Below, piece by piece: positions 11,507-20,378 of a stretch of DNA of 64,000 bases. The DNA lies in assembly GCF_020662265.1 (NCBI RefSeq), contig NZ_VEWM01000017.1:1-64000 (forward strand). The letters run 5' to 3'. A program made the position numbers and the translations under genes. The stretch's first letter is position 1; every line of letters starts with the position of its first letter. Below the pieces are notes generated by a model that was given only the letters and a program-made list of their open reading frames with translations, did not search any database and was not told the DNA's origin. The DNA comes from Psychrobacter sp. I-STPA6b (GTDB lineage: Bacteria > Pseudomonadota > Gammaproteobacteria > Pseudomonadales > Moraxellaceae).

Positions 11507-13375
11507 ATGAGCCAGTTTGTTATTAATATTATTTTTGTTGGCTTGTCGTTTGCGTTGTACTTTGGTATTGCGATTTGGGCGCGAGCAGGTTCAACCAGTG
11601 AGTTTTACGTTGCCGGTGGTGGTGTGCATCCAGTGCTAAATGGTATGGCAACGGGTGCAGACTGGATGAGTGCGGCATCATTTATTTCAATGGCTGGTTT
11701 ATTAGCCATGGGTGGTTATGGTGCGTCTTCTTATTTGATGGGGTGGACTGGTGGTTATGTATTACTGGCCATGTTATTAGCACCTTATTTACGTAAGTTT
11801 GGTAAATTTACTGTACCTGATTTTATCGGTGATCGTTTCTATTCAAAAACGGCGGCACTGGTTGCTGTGGCATGTTTGATTATTGCTTCAACAACATATG
11901 TGATTGGACAGATGACAGGTGCTGGAGTAGCGTTTTCTCGCTTTTTAGAAGTGGATAATACAACGGGTCTTATCATTGCAGCATTTGTGGTTTTCTTTTA
12001 TGCTGTATTGGGTGGTATGAAAGGTATTACTTATACTCAGGTTGCTCAGTATGTGGTTTTGATTATTGCATATACTGTACCTGCAGTCTTTATTTCATTG
12101 AAATTAACAAATAATCCAATACCTGCATTCGGTATGTTTTCACATGATGCGAAGTCTGGTGAGTATTTGTTGACCACATTAAATCAGGTGGTGACAGATT
12201 TGGGCTTTCAGGCTTACACAGCTGATGTACCTAACAAATTAAATATGGTGTTATTTACCTTATCATTGATGATTGGTACAGCAGGTTTGCCTCATGTGAT
12301 TATTCGTTTTTTCACAGTACCTAAGGTTGCTGATGCCCGTTGGTCAGCAGGTTGGGCATTGGTATTTATTGCTTTGCTTTACTTTACTGCACCAGCAGTC
12401 GGTTCAATGGCTCGTTTGAACTTGTTACATACTATTTATCCTCAAGGTGTCAATGCTGAGCCTCTTCGTTATGAAGAGCGTCCTGAGTGGATGAAAACAT
12501 GGGAAGAGACTGGTCTAATTGAGTTTAATGACTGGAATAATGATGGTCGTATCGAAAGGTATTTTGATAATGGTTTAGGTAAAGCTGAGCTTGCATTAAA
12601 AGAGGCTCAGGAGCAAGGTGGTGACGTTGCTGCTGCTCAAGCGGCTGTAGAAGCAGCACGTGCAGAACATAGCAGTGTTATGGATGGTAAGTTTGAGCAA
12701 CGTGGCTGGAAAGGCAATGAGCTGGAAGTTAATAATGATATTTTAGTATTAGCAAATCCAGAGATTGCAAATTTACCACCTTGGGTTATCGGTTTGATTG
12801 CTGCTGGTGGTTTAGCAGCAGCTCTGTCTACCGCAGCAGGTCTATTGTTGGCAATTTCTTCAGCGGTCAGTCACGATTTGATCAAGGGATATATTAATCC
12901 TAATATTAGTGATAAAGGTGAGCTACGTGCAGCACGAATCTCAATGGGTGTAGCGATTGTGGTTGCAACTTATTTGGGATTAAATCCTCCAGGATTTGCC
13001 GCACAGGTCGTGGCATTGGCCTTTGGTATTGCTGGTGCATCTTTGTTCCCAGCATTGATGATGGGGATTTTCTCAAAACGTATCAATAACTATGGTGCTG
13101 TTGCAGGTATGTTGTCTGGATTGATTATTACCTTGGTTTATATCTTTGTTTATAAAGGCTGGTTCTTTATTTCTGGTACAGCGAATTTACCTGATACAGC
13201 AGAGCATTGGTTCTTAGGTATCTCACCATTATCTTTTGGTGCGGTCGGTGCAATGATTAACTTTGTTGTTGCATTTGCAGTATCTTCAGTGACTAAAGCA
13301 CCACCTGCTGAGATTCAAGCTTTGGTAGAAAGTGTCCGTTATCCTAGAGGTGCTGGTGGTGCTGTTGACCACTAA
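11507..13375 (+). CDS. sodium:solute symporter, VC_2705 type (SSS/SLC5 family)
   Basis: A 622-aa multi-pass inner-membrane transporter of the SSS family, closest in features to the VC_2705 group, relatives of the acetate permease ActP. At least 12 hydrophobic segments are visible. Family landmarks include SEFYVAGGGVHPVLNGMATG and DWMSAASFISMAGL in the first segments, GTAGLPHVIIRFFTVP mid-protein and AALSTAAGLLLAISSAVSHD later. Between roughly residues 310 and 420 there is a long hydrophilic insertion rich in Glu/Ala, with a DWNNDGRIE stretch that resembles a calcium-loop. The substrate is probably a small carboxylate such as acetate, by homology only. The DUF4212 subunit is directly upstream and a terminator follows. 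Confidence 0.9.
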   Translation: MSQFVINIIFVGLSFALYFGIAIWARAGSTSEFYVAGGGVHPVLNGMATGADWMSAASFISMAGLLAMGGYGASSYLMGWTGGYVLLAMLLAPYLRKFGKFTVPDFIGDRFYSKTAALVAVACLIIASTTYVIGQMTGAGVAFSRFLEVDNTTGLIIAAFVVFFYAVLGGMKGITYTQVAQYVVLIIAYTVPAVFISLKLTNNPIPAFGMFSHDAKSGEYLLTTLNQVVTDLGFQAYTADVPNKLNMVLFTLSLMIGTAGLPHVIIRFFTVPKVADARWSAGWALVFIALLYFTAPAVGSMARLNLLHTIYPQGVNAEPLRYEERPEWMKTWEETGLIEFNDWNNDGRIERYFDNGLGKAELALKEAQEQGGDVAAAQAAVEAARAEHSSVMDGKFEQRGWKGNELEVNNDILVLANPEIANLPPWVIGLIAAGGLAAALSTAAGLLLAISSAVSHDLIKGYINPNISDKGELRAARISMGVAIVVATYLGLNPPGFAAQVVALAFGIAGASLFPALMMGIFSKRINNYGAVAGMLSGLIITLVYIFVYKGWFFISGTANLPDTAEHWFLGISPLSFGAVGAMINFVVAFAVSSVTKAPPAEIQALVESVRYPRGAGGAVDH

Positions 13376-13413
13376 ATATATGCTTGATACTGATAATAAG
13401 TTAAGCTAAATAA

Positions 13414-13448
13414 GATGCTTATCAGTGCTACTACTGGTAAGCATTTTT
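13414..13448 (+). terminator. terminator after the symporter operon
   Basis: Arms ATGCTTATCAGT (13415-13426) and ACTGGTAAGCAT with one G-T pair, then a T-run. The rest of the spacer to murI (13449-13663) shows no gene. Confidence 0.85.
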
Positions 13449-13663
13449 TATTTTATGGGCAATTGTGAAAGTTATTTTGGCGATAGGTTTGGTGGACTGT
13501 CTTTAGATATGGTCAGTGGTCGGTTTTTAGATTACTGTACGCTATACTGACTATATAACTAGGAAACTCTCTGGTATGATGTTGTTTACGTTTTGTATGA
13601 AGTGGGATTGTTGCTAGCTTATCCACTGCTTATACAGGTATTTTTTTATCTTGATTCGTTATC

Positions 13664-14608
13664 ATGCCTCAAAATACAACTTCTTTACGACCAGTTATGA
13701 ATGTATCATCACCGATTGGTTTGTTTGATTCTGGTGTTGGTGGATTATCTGTGTATCAGCACTTACGTGTTATGATGCCCAATGAAAGATATCTGTATTA
13801 TGCTGATACTAAAAATGTGCCATATGGTAGTCGCAGTAGTACAGAGATTCAACAATTTACTCAAGAGGCGGTATCATGGTTGGTACAGGCAGGATGTAAA
13901 ATTATTATTATTGCTTGTAATAGTGCGTCTGCGTATGCGTTACATATGATGCGAGAGCAATATCCTGATGTTCCAATCGTGGGTTTAGTACCTGCGCTTA
14001 AGCCAGCTGTATTGGCAAGTCAAACCAAACATGTGGCAGTATTGGCAACGCAGGCGACACTTTCAGGAGAGCTGTTGAGTCGAGTGATTGCGCAAGTTGC
14101 ATCTGTGCATAATGTGCAAGTAACAAAGTGGTATGACCCAAATTTGGTTCCATGGGTCGAGTCTGGTATGCCTTTGACAGATCAGACAGCACTAGATTTA
14201 GTAGAAATGTTGGATAAGTTTAATGCCTCTGGTGTGGACCAAATTGTACTGGGATGTACTCATTATCCATTTTTTCGAGAGTTTCTATTGGCACAGATTC
14301 AAAAGCGTCAATATACCATGTCTGTTGTTGATTCTGGTCGAGCAATTGCTATGCGTGCATATGATTTATTGCAACAAGCAGGTTTATTACAGGTGCAGGC
14401 CTCAGATACTAAAAATAATGTGGCTTTTAATCTTGATACAAATAGTTTTGCATTGGTTGCCAATGAGTCATTACAGGGAGCAGGTGAGAGTATATCAGCA
14501 GTGGTGGTATCTGAGACGCCCTATTTACAGTTTTTTGCATCTAAATTGGATGCGCGCTTATTGATGCTGGTAGAGAAACTACTGAGTACTGAGAAAAGTA
14601 TAGAGTAG
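13664..14608 (+). CDS. murI: glutamate racemase
   Basis: A 314-aa racemase that converts L- to D-glutamate for peptidoglycan synthesis. Both catalytic cysteines are visible: C85 in IACNSASA and C198 in LGCTHYPFF. The N-terminal GLFDSGVGGLSV and the YYADTKNVPYG loop are diagnostic. The ATG at 13664 gives about 17 residues before PIGLFDSG; the Met at residue 12 is an alternative start. At 314 aa it is longer than the usual 260-285, mainly through the N-terminus and a C-terminal extension after residue 255. It is flanked by terminated genes and looks monocistronic. Confidence 0.93.
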   Translation: MPQNTTSLRPVMNVSSPIGLFDSGVGGLSVYQHLRVMMPNERYLYYADTKNVPYGSRSSTEIQQFTQEAVSWLVQAGCKIIIIACNSASAYALHMMREQYPDVPIVGLVPALKPAVLASQTKHVAVLATQATLSGELLSRVIAQVASVHNVQVTKWYDPNLVPWVESGMPLTDQTALDLVEMLDKFNASGVDQIVLGCTHYPFFREFLLAQIQKRQYTMSVVDSGRAIAMRAYDLLQQAGLLQVQASDTKNNVAFNLDTNSFALVANESLQGAGESISAVVVSETPYLQFFASKLDARLLMLVEKLLSTEKSIE

Positions 14609-14742
14609 TAGCATATCTAAAGTTGGTTAATTTTGGCATGTTGCAGGTTTTTTGAGGGTGATAATAAGATAAGCTGGATGTAGGTTCTTGCAAAGTTAGC
14701 AGGATTATCTAGATTTGTTGGTTATTCCTACATGATATTGAG

Positions 14743-15855
14743 GTGAGTAAAGTAACTATGCGTTATCATGTTCATACAATTATGGTTGTTGATGAGCAAC
14801 CAATAGTCAGTAGTCAGATGGCTCTATTTTTTGAGACTGTGGCATTTATGACTCAAGATTTAGCAACAGTGTCTGTTGAGACTATGAACTATAGTCGCCG
14901 TTGTATTGAAGCGTGCGACTTTGTTGTGATGGTTGTCGGAGATGGATATGGTAAAACCAATGCCTCTGGTGTGAGTCAGTTGCATTTAAGTTATCTCACT
15001 GCAAAGTCAAAACAAAAACCGCTGTTAATATTTATTAAAACAGATGATGTAGAAAACAGTAGTCGTCAACGGCAAGACTTTGTAGGTCTGCTTGAGTCAC
15101 AAAATAGCCAAGATATTTATTATTATAATAATGAAACAGTGTTTGCCCCACAGCTGGCAGAAGGTTATGAGCAGTTTTCTAGCGGTCTTAGTAAACCAAG
15201 CTGGAGCAAAGCCAGTACTCTTAATCCGATGGCAATGCCTGTACTTGAGCAAAACCTTGATGCACGTACTAAGCCAGAGTTAAGAAAGCAGACAGATAAG
15301 TCAGATGTGTCTTTATCTAATACACCACTGAACCCATCAGCTATCTCACGTCAACTCTCAGGAAGCTCTTCCCGTTCTTCTGTTGGTGCTTCTTCTATGA
15401 TGTCTTCCATGGCCTCGGGTAAAGTACGGTCAACGTTTATGCATTTAGAGCAAGAAGATACTTACTTTATCAATGGGTTGGATGACTGTTTTTCACTCAG
15501 TTATCGGGCGCATGCCTATCAGGAAGGCAATCTACAGGAAGTCTTTTTAACGGAACAGGTTACTTGGAGACAGATATTAAAAGTTTTGTCTGGATTGGGG
15601 CAGTCATTTTCGAGTGATGCATTATTACGGGGTTTAAATGATTTGGTAGCAGAAAATGCTGGCGAGATTGTTAAAGGTGTTGTACCAAATGCACATGCAG
15701 TCTCTCGTTGCCAAGTTAGCCCAGCAGAGTTAAGCTGGATTCTGCATCAGTTGGTTTATAATAATTGGATTGAATCACAGATAGTAAACCAGCGTACTCA
15801 TCGTGAATTTTGGCATTTGACAGTACAGGCGCTACAGATTGTTGGTTCATTGTAG
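14743..15855 (+). CDS. DUF4062-like protein with variable linker and C-terminal domain
   Basis: A 370-aa soluble protein, unrecognised as a whole. Residues 1-150 resemble the DUF4062 type of Rossmann-like fold: a strand-helix start, then ACDFVVMVVGDGYGK, then VSQLHLSYLTAKSKQKPLLIFIK. DUF4062 domains occur in putative signalling and defence proteins. Residues 150-235 are a Ser/Pro/Met-rich linker (SSSRSSVGASSMMSSM). Residues 235-370 form a second alpha/beta domain with no family that I recognise. The start is GTG at 14743 with a weak GAGG upstream; ATG at 14758 is an alternative. It follows murI by 134 bp on the same strand, without a clear terminator between them. Confidence 0.65.
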   Translation: MSKVTMRYHVHTIMVVDEQPIVSSQMALFFETVAFMTQDLATVSVETMNYSRRCIEACDFVVMVVGDGYGKTNASGVSQLHLSYLTAKSKQKPLLIFIKTDDVENSSRQRQDFVGLLESQNSQDIYYYNNETVFAPQLAEGYEQFSSGLSKPSWSKASTLNPMAMPVLEQNLDARTKPELRKQTDKSDVSLSNTPLNPSAISRQLSGSSSRSSVGASSMMSSMASGKVRSTFMHLEQEDTYFINGLDDCFSLSYRAHAYQEGNLQEVFLTEQVTWRQILKVLSGLGQSFSSDALLRGLNDLVAENAGEIVKGVVPNAHAVSRCQVSPAELSWILHQLVYNNWIESQIVNQRTHREFWHLTVQALQIVGSL

Positions 15856-16254
15856 GCAACCACAAAATTTTGTTAAATGCTTGTTTGTATATCACAATAT
15901 TGGTAAGTTTCTTATCCAAACTGAAATGGATATTGAGTGCTATTATTTAATAAATGAGCTAAAGATTTGATGTATGAAGTGAGGTATGATGATTAAGGTT
16001 ATGTTGTCTATAGAAGTATAAAATTGTATTTATATATTAAAAAACCACACTTCTTTGTTATTGCACCTTGATAGTGGTTGCAGTAGAATCTAGAAAGATT
16101 CAAGATGAGTTTGTCAGTATATGGTTTTATAATATTGAGATTATAGTATTGAGAGATGGACGCTTGAAAATTAGAGTATAAAGATAGTCCATGATATGAT
16201 GTTCGTATAATGAACATATTGATGAGATCAATTTAAATAATAAGGAATAGATAG
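15856..16254. other. intergenic spacer, no gene seen
   Basis: About 400 bp of AT-rich sequence between the DUF4062-like gene and the small acidic protein. Both strands carry only short frames without ribosome binding sites. The one notable structure is the palindrome at 16199-16217, annotated separately. Confidence 0.5.
16199..16217 (+). promoter_or_regulatory. palindrome over a TATAAT element
   Basis: ATGTTC (16199-16204) and GAACAT (16212-16217) form a perfect inverted repeat around GTATAAT, so a -10-like TATAAT (16206-16211) lies inside a possible operator. It is 37 bp upstream of the small acidic protein gene at 16255. No good -35 is visible at the expected distance, which would fit activator- or repressor-controlled initiation. 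The role is inferred. Confidence 0.35.
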
Positions 16255-16551
16255 ATGAGTACTCCTGAAAACGACGCCCTAAAACATGAGATTGATGATC
16301 TTGAAAATACCATGCACGAAACTGAGCAGTTTCATACGCTAGAAGAACAGGTTGCTGATATGAAGCGCCGTGGTATCAATCCAAGTCAAAGTTATAAAAA
16401 ATGGGATGATGATAAAGATGATGACTGGGGTGATGATACTTGGAAGGAAAATGGTAAGTGGGAGCCAAAGACATCAGCAGATCTAGATGAAAAAGCTCGT
16501 GACAATTGGGATGGTGATAATGGCAAAGCCAATCCACCGCCATTTGTATAA
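16255..16551 (+). CDS. small acidic protein of unknown function
   Basis: A 98-aa, highly charged, hydrophilic protein. Residues 1-45 look like a helical coiled segment (HEIDDLENTMHETEQFHTLEEQ); residues 46-98 are Asp/Trp/Lys-rich and probably disordered (KKWDDDKDDDWGDDTWKENG). The RBS is AAGGAA about 10 bp upstream. A perfect 16-bp terminator hairpin follows, and a palindrome overlaps the putative -10. The clean gene boundaries argue that it is real and expressed as a single-gene unit. I do not recognise the family. Confidence 0.65.
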   Translation: MSTPENDALKHEIDDLENTMHETEQFHTLEEQVADMKRRGINPSQSYKKWDDDKDDDWGDDTWKENGKWEPKTSADLDEKARDNWDGDNGKANPPPFV

Positions 16552-16600
16552 TGAAGTGAGCTATATTTATTAAGTGTCCATATTGGATATAGATTATGAG

Positions 16601-16640
16601 GATAAGGGGCTGTATAAAAATATACAGCCCCTTATCTTTA
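16601..16640. terminator. bidirectional terminator between convergent genes
   Basis: A perfect 16-bp inverted repeat (16601-16616 with 16621-16636) around an AAAA loop, GC-rich in the centre (GGGGCTG / CAGCCCC). It lies between the acidic-protein gene and the convergent transglycosylase gene and can serve both. Confidence 0.85.
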
Positions 16641-16683
16641 TTTGATATTTTATGACCTATCTATGATTGAGCGTTATTTTTTC

Positions 16684-18108
16684 TTAATGCCCTTTATCCA
16701 CACGAACCAAGCGGATACGACCATCAGCATCAACAACCCGACGATAGCCTTGCTGTGACTCAATAAGCTGTGCCATACGGTCAGATTGGCTGGCTGGCTG
16801 GGTGTACTGTCCATATCGGGTTGGTTGTTGGAAGTTTGGTTGCCGAAGAGAACTCCTTGATGGTGCATTGTTCGTGCTTGAGTTCATGATTGCTCTATAA
16901 AACTTCTGTCCAGCTCGTCCATCTGCGGGAAATATCCCATGGCTACTTTGATATTGTTGAATCGCACTACGGGTATTATCACCAATGATGCCATCCACTG
17001 TACCAATATCATATCCTGCGTTCAATAAGGCTTGTTGAATATCTTTGGCTTGTTGACGGCTGATACCAGGGTCATCCGTTGGCCATGCCGTGATAAAGTC
17101 AGTTTTACTGCTGTCTTCACGAGTCAATAAATCAGACAGATGTGCAATGGCAAGTGCATAGTTTTCTGAAGCATTATAGGAGTAAAAAGTATCAAAATTT
17201 TTACCCACTAGAAATGCGGGACCATTCTGTCCTGCTGGCATGATAAGTGCAGCTTGTGAGAGGTCATAAGGTAGAGGACGACCATCGGCTAAGGTAAAAC
17301 CTTGATTCCGCCAGTAGTTCATAGATTTTTTATTCCTACGATTACTCTCTCCCCAGTAGTTAGCTGGTTTTTTTACTTCATAACCCCACGGTTCACCACG
17401 ACGATAGCCTCGTTTGACTAGAAAGTTGGCAGTTGAGGCAAGGGCATCTGGCACACTGTTGACCAAATCTCGGCGACCATCACCATCAAAGTCGACTGCT
17501 AGCTCTAAAAAGGTACTGGGCATAAATTGTGTTTGTCCAAATGCACCAGCCCATGAGCCTGTCATATCATTGGCATGAATATCACCATTTTGCACGATTT
17601 TTAGGGCATTGGCGTATTCACCTCGAAAATAAGTTTGGCGACGGTCAAAGCAAGATAGGGTTGCTAAAGAATCAAATAATGGTTTTTTCCCCAATGTTTG
17701 TCCAAAGTTAGACTCTACGCCCCAGACACCAAGTACATGTTCTGGTTTGACACCATAACGTGCTTCAATACGGCGTAAGGTATCTGCCCATTGGTGTTTT
17801 GCTCGAATACCATCATCAACCCGCTCTTTATCGACTAAGGCAGATAGATAATCCCAAACATCCTTTTGAAACTCGGGTTGGTAATTGAGCGATTGGATGA
17901 CACTAGGGTCAGGTTGGTTTGGGCGATATTGCTCAAAAGTGTAGTTTGATATACCTCTGAATTTACTGGAGTTTTTTAAGCTATTGAGGCATTGTTGCAA
18001 TTGAGCATTAGATAGCTCGGGGGCAGGTGGCTTATTTGCATAGGCTGTGTTGGCTATTAGTGATAACCCAATTGTTGTAAAGGCGAGAGGCAGGGAGAAG
18101 TACTTCAT
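16684..18108 (-). CDS. lytic murein transglycosylase, MltB type, with a peptidoglycan-binding domain
   Basis: A 474-aa exported enzyme that cleaves the MurNAc-GlcNAc bond of peptidoglycan with anhydro-product formation. The signal peptide ends at about TAYA (residue 24) with no lipobox, so it is likely periplasmic rather than a lipoprotein. The catalytic domain (about residues 35-340) has the family hallmark GVWGVESNFGQ with E132 as the expected acid/base, then GSWAGAFGQTQFMPSTF and DFDGDGRRDL. Residues 345-405 form a PG_binding_1 repeat (QQALLNAGYDIGTVDGIIGD). The C-terminal 70 residues are Gln/Ser-rich and probably disordered. It belongs with the LysM lipoprotein upstream as a cell-wall gene pair, but a 695-bp spacer separates them. 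Confidence 0.9.
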   Translation of the reverse strand: MKYFSLPLAFTTIGLSLIANTAYANKPPAPELSNAQLQQCLNSLKNSSKFRGISNYTFEQYRPNQPDPSVIQSLNYQPEFQKDVWDYLSALVDKERVDDGIRAKHQWADTLRRIEARYGVKPEHVLGVWGVESNFGQTLGKKPLFDSLATLSCFDRRQTYFRGEYANALKIVQNGDIHANDMTGSWAGAFGQTQFMPSTFLELAVDFDGDGRRDLVNSVPDALASTANFLVKRGYRRGEPWGYEVKKPANYWGESNRRNKKSMNYWRNQGFTLADGRPLPYDLSQAALIMPAGQNGPAFLVGKNFDTFYSYNASENYALAIAHLSDLLTREDSSKTDFITAWPTDDPGISRQQAKDIQQALLNAGYDIGTVDGIIGDNTRSAIQQYQSSHGIFPADGRAGQKFYRAIMNSSTNNAPSRSSLRQPNFQQPTRYGQYTQPASQSDRMAQLIESQQGYRRVVDADGRIRLVRVDKGH

Positions 18109-18803
18109 GTAATGAGTATCCTTGGTAAATCAAATGAGATAATGGGGGTGTCAATGCACTTTAAACATATTCTTATATTTAAAATGTTATATCAGTAAGA
18201 TTAACCAAATTCACTCATAAATAAAAGACTTATGTTGATATGGTTACGAGAACCAGACATGTATTATGGTCATTGAATCAATATCACATTATTATTTGTT
18301 CACTTTACTGATTACATTAGAGTTGGCTTGCTACTTATTTCCTTACTATTATATTATTGCGAGGATATTATGAATCCAAGCAAATATTAAAAAATAATTA
18401 ATTTTATATAAATAGTTTTTAATTGTTTTTTAGTAGCTATTTCAGAAAAGAAATATGTTGCAAAGCAAAAATTAGATGATAATAGTGGAAGTTTGTTTAT
18501 AATTTTTTATATATTTAAAAAGTATATCTGCTATTTTATTTAAACTTAAATTTTTGATGTGTGAGTGTTAAAGAATACGGTCTATATCAGAATTTTATAT
18601 ATTTTTATCTAGGTAATTACATTGGTATTTTTAGAATATTTTACTGACTAAAGTTGATTTTATTTTTAAGAGTATCATCTCAAGCTATAGAGATATAGCT
18701 TGAGATGATAAAGAGTCAAACCTTTATTATTGATGGTGGCATTGATTAATATATAGGGTTTATTGAATGTTTAACAGAGCCTATTTTATTTTTGATTCTT
18801 GTA
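18109..18803. other. long AT-rich spacer with a perfect hairpin
   Basis: About 695 bp without a supportable gene on either strand. A perfect 15-bp inverted repeat (18674-18688 with 18695-18709, 6-nt loop) lies about 95 bp beyond the end of the minus-strand LysM gene. It lacks a clear T-run on either side, so it may be a mRNA 3'-end stabiliser or weak terminator for that gene. Confidence 0.5.
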
Positions 18804-19718
18804 TCAATAGTTTTCGTTATTGCTATTAACGATTTCTATGCGCTGTGTTGATGCAGATGCAGGAATTTTCAGCCTTTGACCAATAAATAGGTAGTCATAA
18901 TGATTGATGTTATTTAGATCTGCCAACTCCTTAACGTTAATATTGTATCTTTGAGCTAGTTTTATTAAAGAATCCCCTGATTTAACAGTATATATTGAAG
19001 GTGCTCTACTTGCTGAGCTTGTATGGACTGCGGGTTTATTTGCAGGGCTTGGTACACAACGGCATATTTGATTATCAGTAGGTATGGTTAACCATTGCCC
19101 AAAATATAAAGTATCATTGATTCTCATATTATTAGCTTGAGCCAGTTGCTGTGTAGATATACCGTATTGTCTGGCAATTTTAGATAAGTTATCTCCATAT
19201 GCGACTTTGTATTTTTGTCCTGAGCTTTCTCTGGGTGTATTGACTTTTGGCGTGATATTTGAGTTTGTATTTTGCTCTGAGCGAGAACTGCTCTTTGTCT
19301 TGGTGCTTGCTGTTGTTGTACGGCTATTGGACATGTTGGTTGTGCTGAGTTGGGGAACGGTTAAGCGTTGACCAATATTTAACAATGAATTTGATGGGAT
19401 ATTATTCATTTGAGCAAGCTGACTGACTTCAATATTATATTTTTGAGCAACTCTAGTTAAGCTGTCACCGGGCTTGACAATATATTGGCTACTGTCTTCT
19501 CTATCGGGTATATGGAGAATGTCATTAACTTTTAGCTCAAGTACTTTTAGACCGTTGGCATTAATAATGGCAGTTTGTGATACACCATAATGTCTGGCAA
19601 TACCACTTAGTGTTTCATTTCTCTCAACAATGTGTTGTGTAGCAGCATATAGTTGACTACTACAGCTAGCTATTAACAAAATATTAAGCCCTAATACTCT
19701 GAAAAATATTTTACGCAT
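18804..19718 (-). CDS. putative lipoprotein with four LysM domains
   Basis: A 304-aa exported protein with no catalytic domain. The N-terminus carries a hydrophobic signal with a lipobox-like IASC (C19), so lipid anchoring is likely. Four LysM repeats, each of about 45 residues, are evident: starting HIVERNETLSGIARHYGVS, YIVKPGDSLTRVAQKYNIE, YKVAYGDNLSKIARQYGIS and YTVKSGDSLIKLAQRYNIN, each ending with a G-Q-x-L-x-IP or similar. LysM binds GlcNAc of peptidoglycan. A Ser/Thr/Asn-rich linker separates repeats 2 and 3. It could be a wall-anchored scaffold or an amidase/transglycosylase activator; the job cannot be read from sequence. Both flanking spacers exceed 650 bp. Confidence 0.85.
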   Translation of the reverse strand: MRKIFFRVLGLNILLIASCSSQLYAATQHIVERNETLSGIARHYGVSQTAIINANGLKVLELKVNDILHIPDREDSSQYIVKPGDSLTRVAQKYNIEVSQLAQMNNIPSNSLLNIGQRLTVPQLSTTNMSNSRTTTASTKTKSSSRSEQNTNSNITPKVNTPRESSGQKYKVAYGDNLSKIARQYGISTQQLAQANNMRINDTLYFGQWLTIPTDNQICRCVPSPANKPAVHTSSASRAPSIYTVKSGDSLIKLAQRYNINVKELADLNNINHYDYLFIGQRLKIPASASTQRIEIVNSNNENY

Positions 19719-20378
19719 ATCTTTAACCTTCTATTTATTGAAAATAATACCATAGATAGTGTTCATAGCCTTGTGTCAACATTCGAGTTGTCCTATATGT
19801 CGCCCTAGTCTCATAAAATTGTCATAATATCTTCATATATTGGTTGAACAACAAAAGTTTTATACTTTTCTTTAATATCACTTTTCTTGAATGTCTCTAT
19901 GATAACTATGCCTATGGTTTATTTTGCTGGTATTTGTTTTCCTGTCATTAAATATATACTTTTAATAGGAGTATATATTTTTGATGGTAGTTGAATCTGT
20001 TTTGCTTGTTCCAATGTAATATTAATTTTTTTAAGGCTTCATCCCTTATATTTTTTTGGGGTTGAGTAAATTGCTGTTGTTAAGTAAATTTATTATAAGT
20101 TTTTATTATGAAAAATTATAATATCGCTGATTATAAAAAATTATACTTGTGGAACTGGTAGAATAATATTAAAGTTAATTAAATGGTTTTCTTTAATATA
20201 TTAAGAGTAGATAGGCACTCTGTTTTTCTAGAATCGTTACTCCTTTATAGTATAGATAGATAGAAGAGTCTTGATAATGGTATAAATGTACTAAATTACA
20301 ATGATTGAAGTTAAAGCTTATTGAGCCCACCATTATTTGTGTGGGTAATAACCATAAAAATTACAGGAAATTGCTCTT
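19719..20378. other. AT-rich divergent spacer
   Basis: About 660 bp between the minus-strand LysM gene and the plus-strand response regulator. It must hold both promoters. A 10-bp perfect inverted repeat (19950-19959 with 19971-19980) is followed by TTTTTG-like sequence and may be a weak terminator or operator. No ORF with an RBS is present. The AT content is higher than in the neighbouring genes. Confidence 0.45.

Noticed and set aside
14223-14564. 113-aa frame within murI
   Set aside because: Entirely inside murI in another frame; composition unlike a protein.
16008-16217. 69-aa minus-strand frame
   Set aside because: No RBS, Tyr/Asn/Ile-rich composition of AT-rich spacer, and it overlaps the palindrome ahead of the small acidic protein gene.
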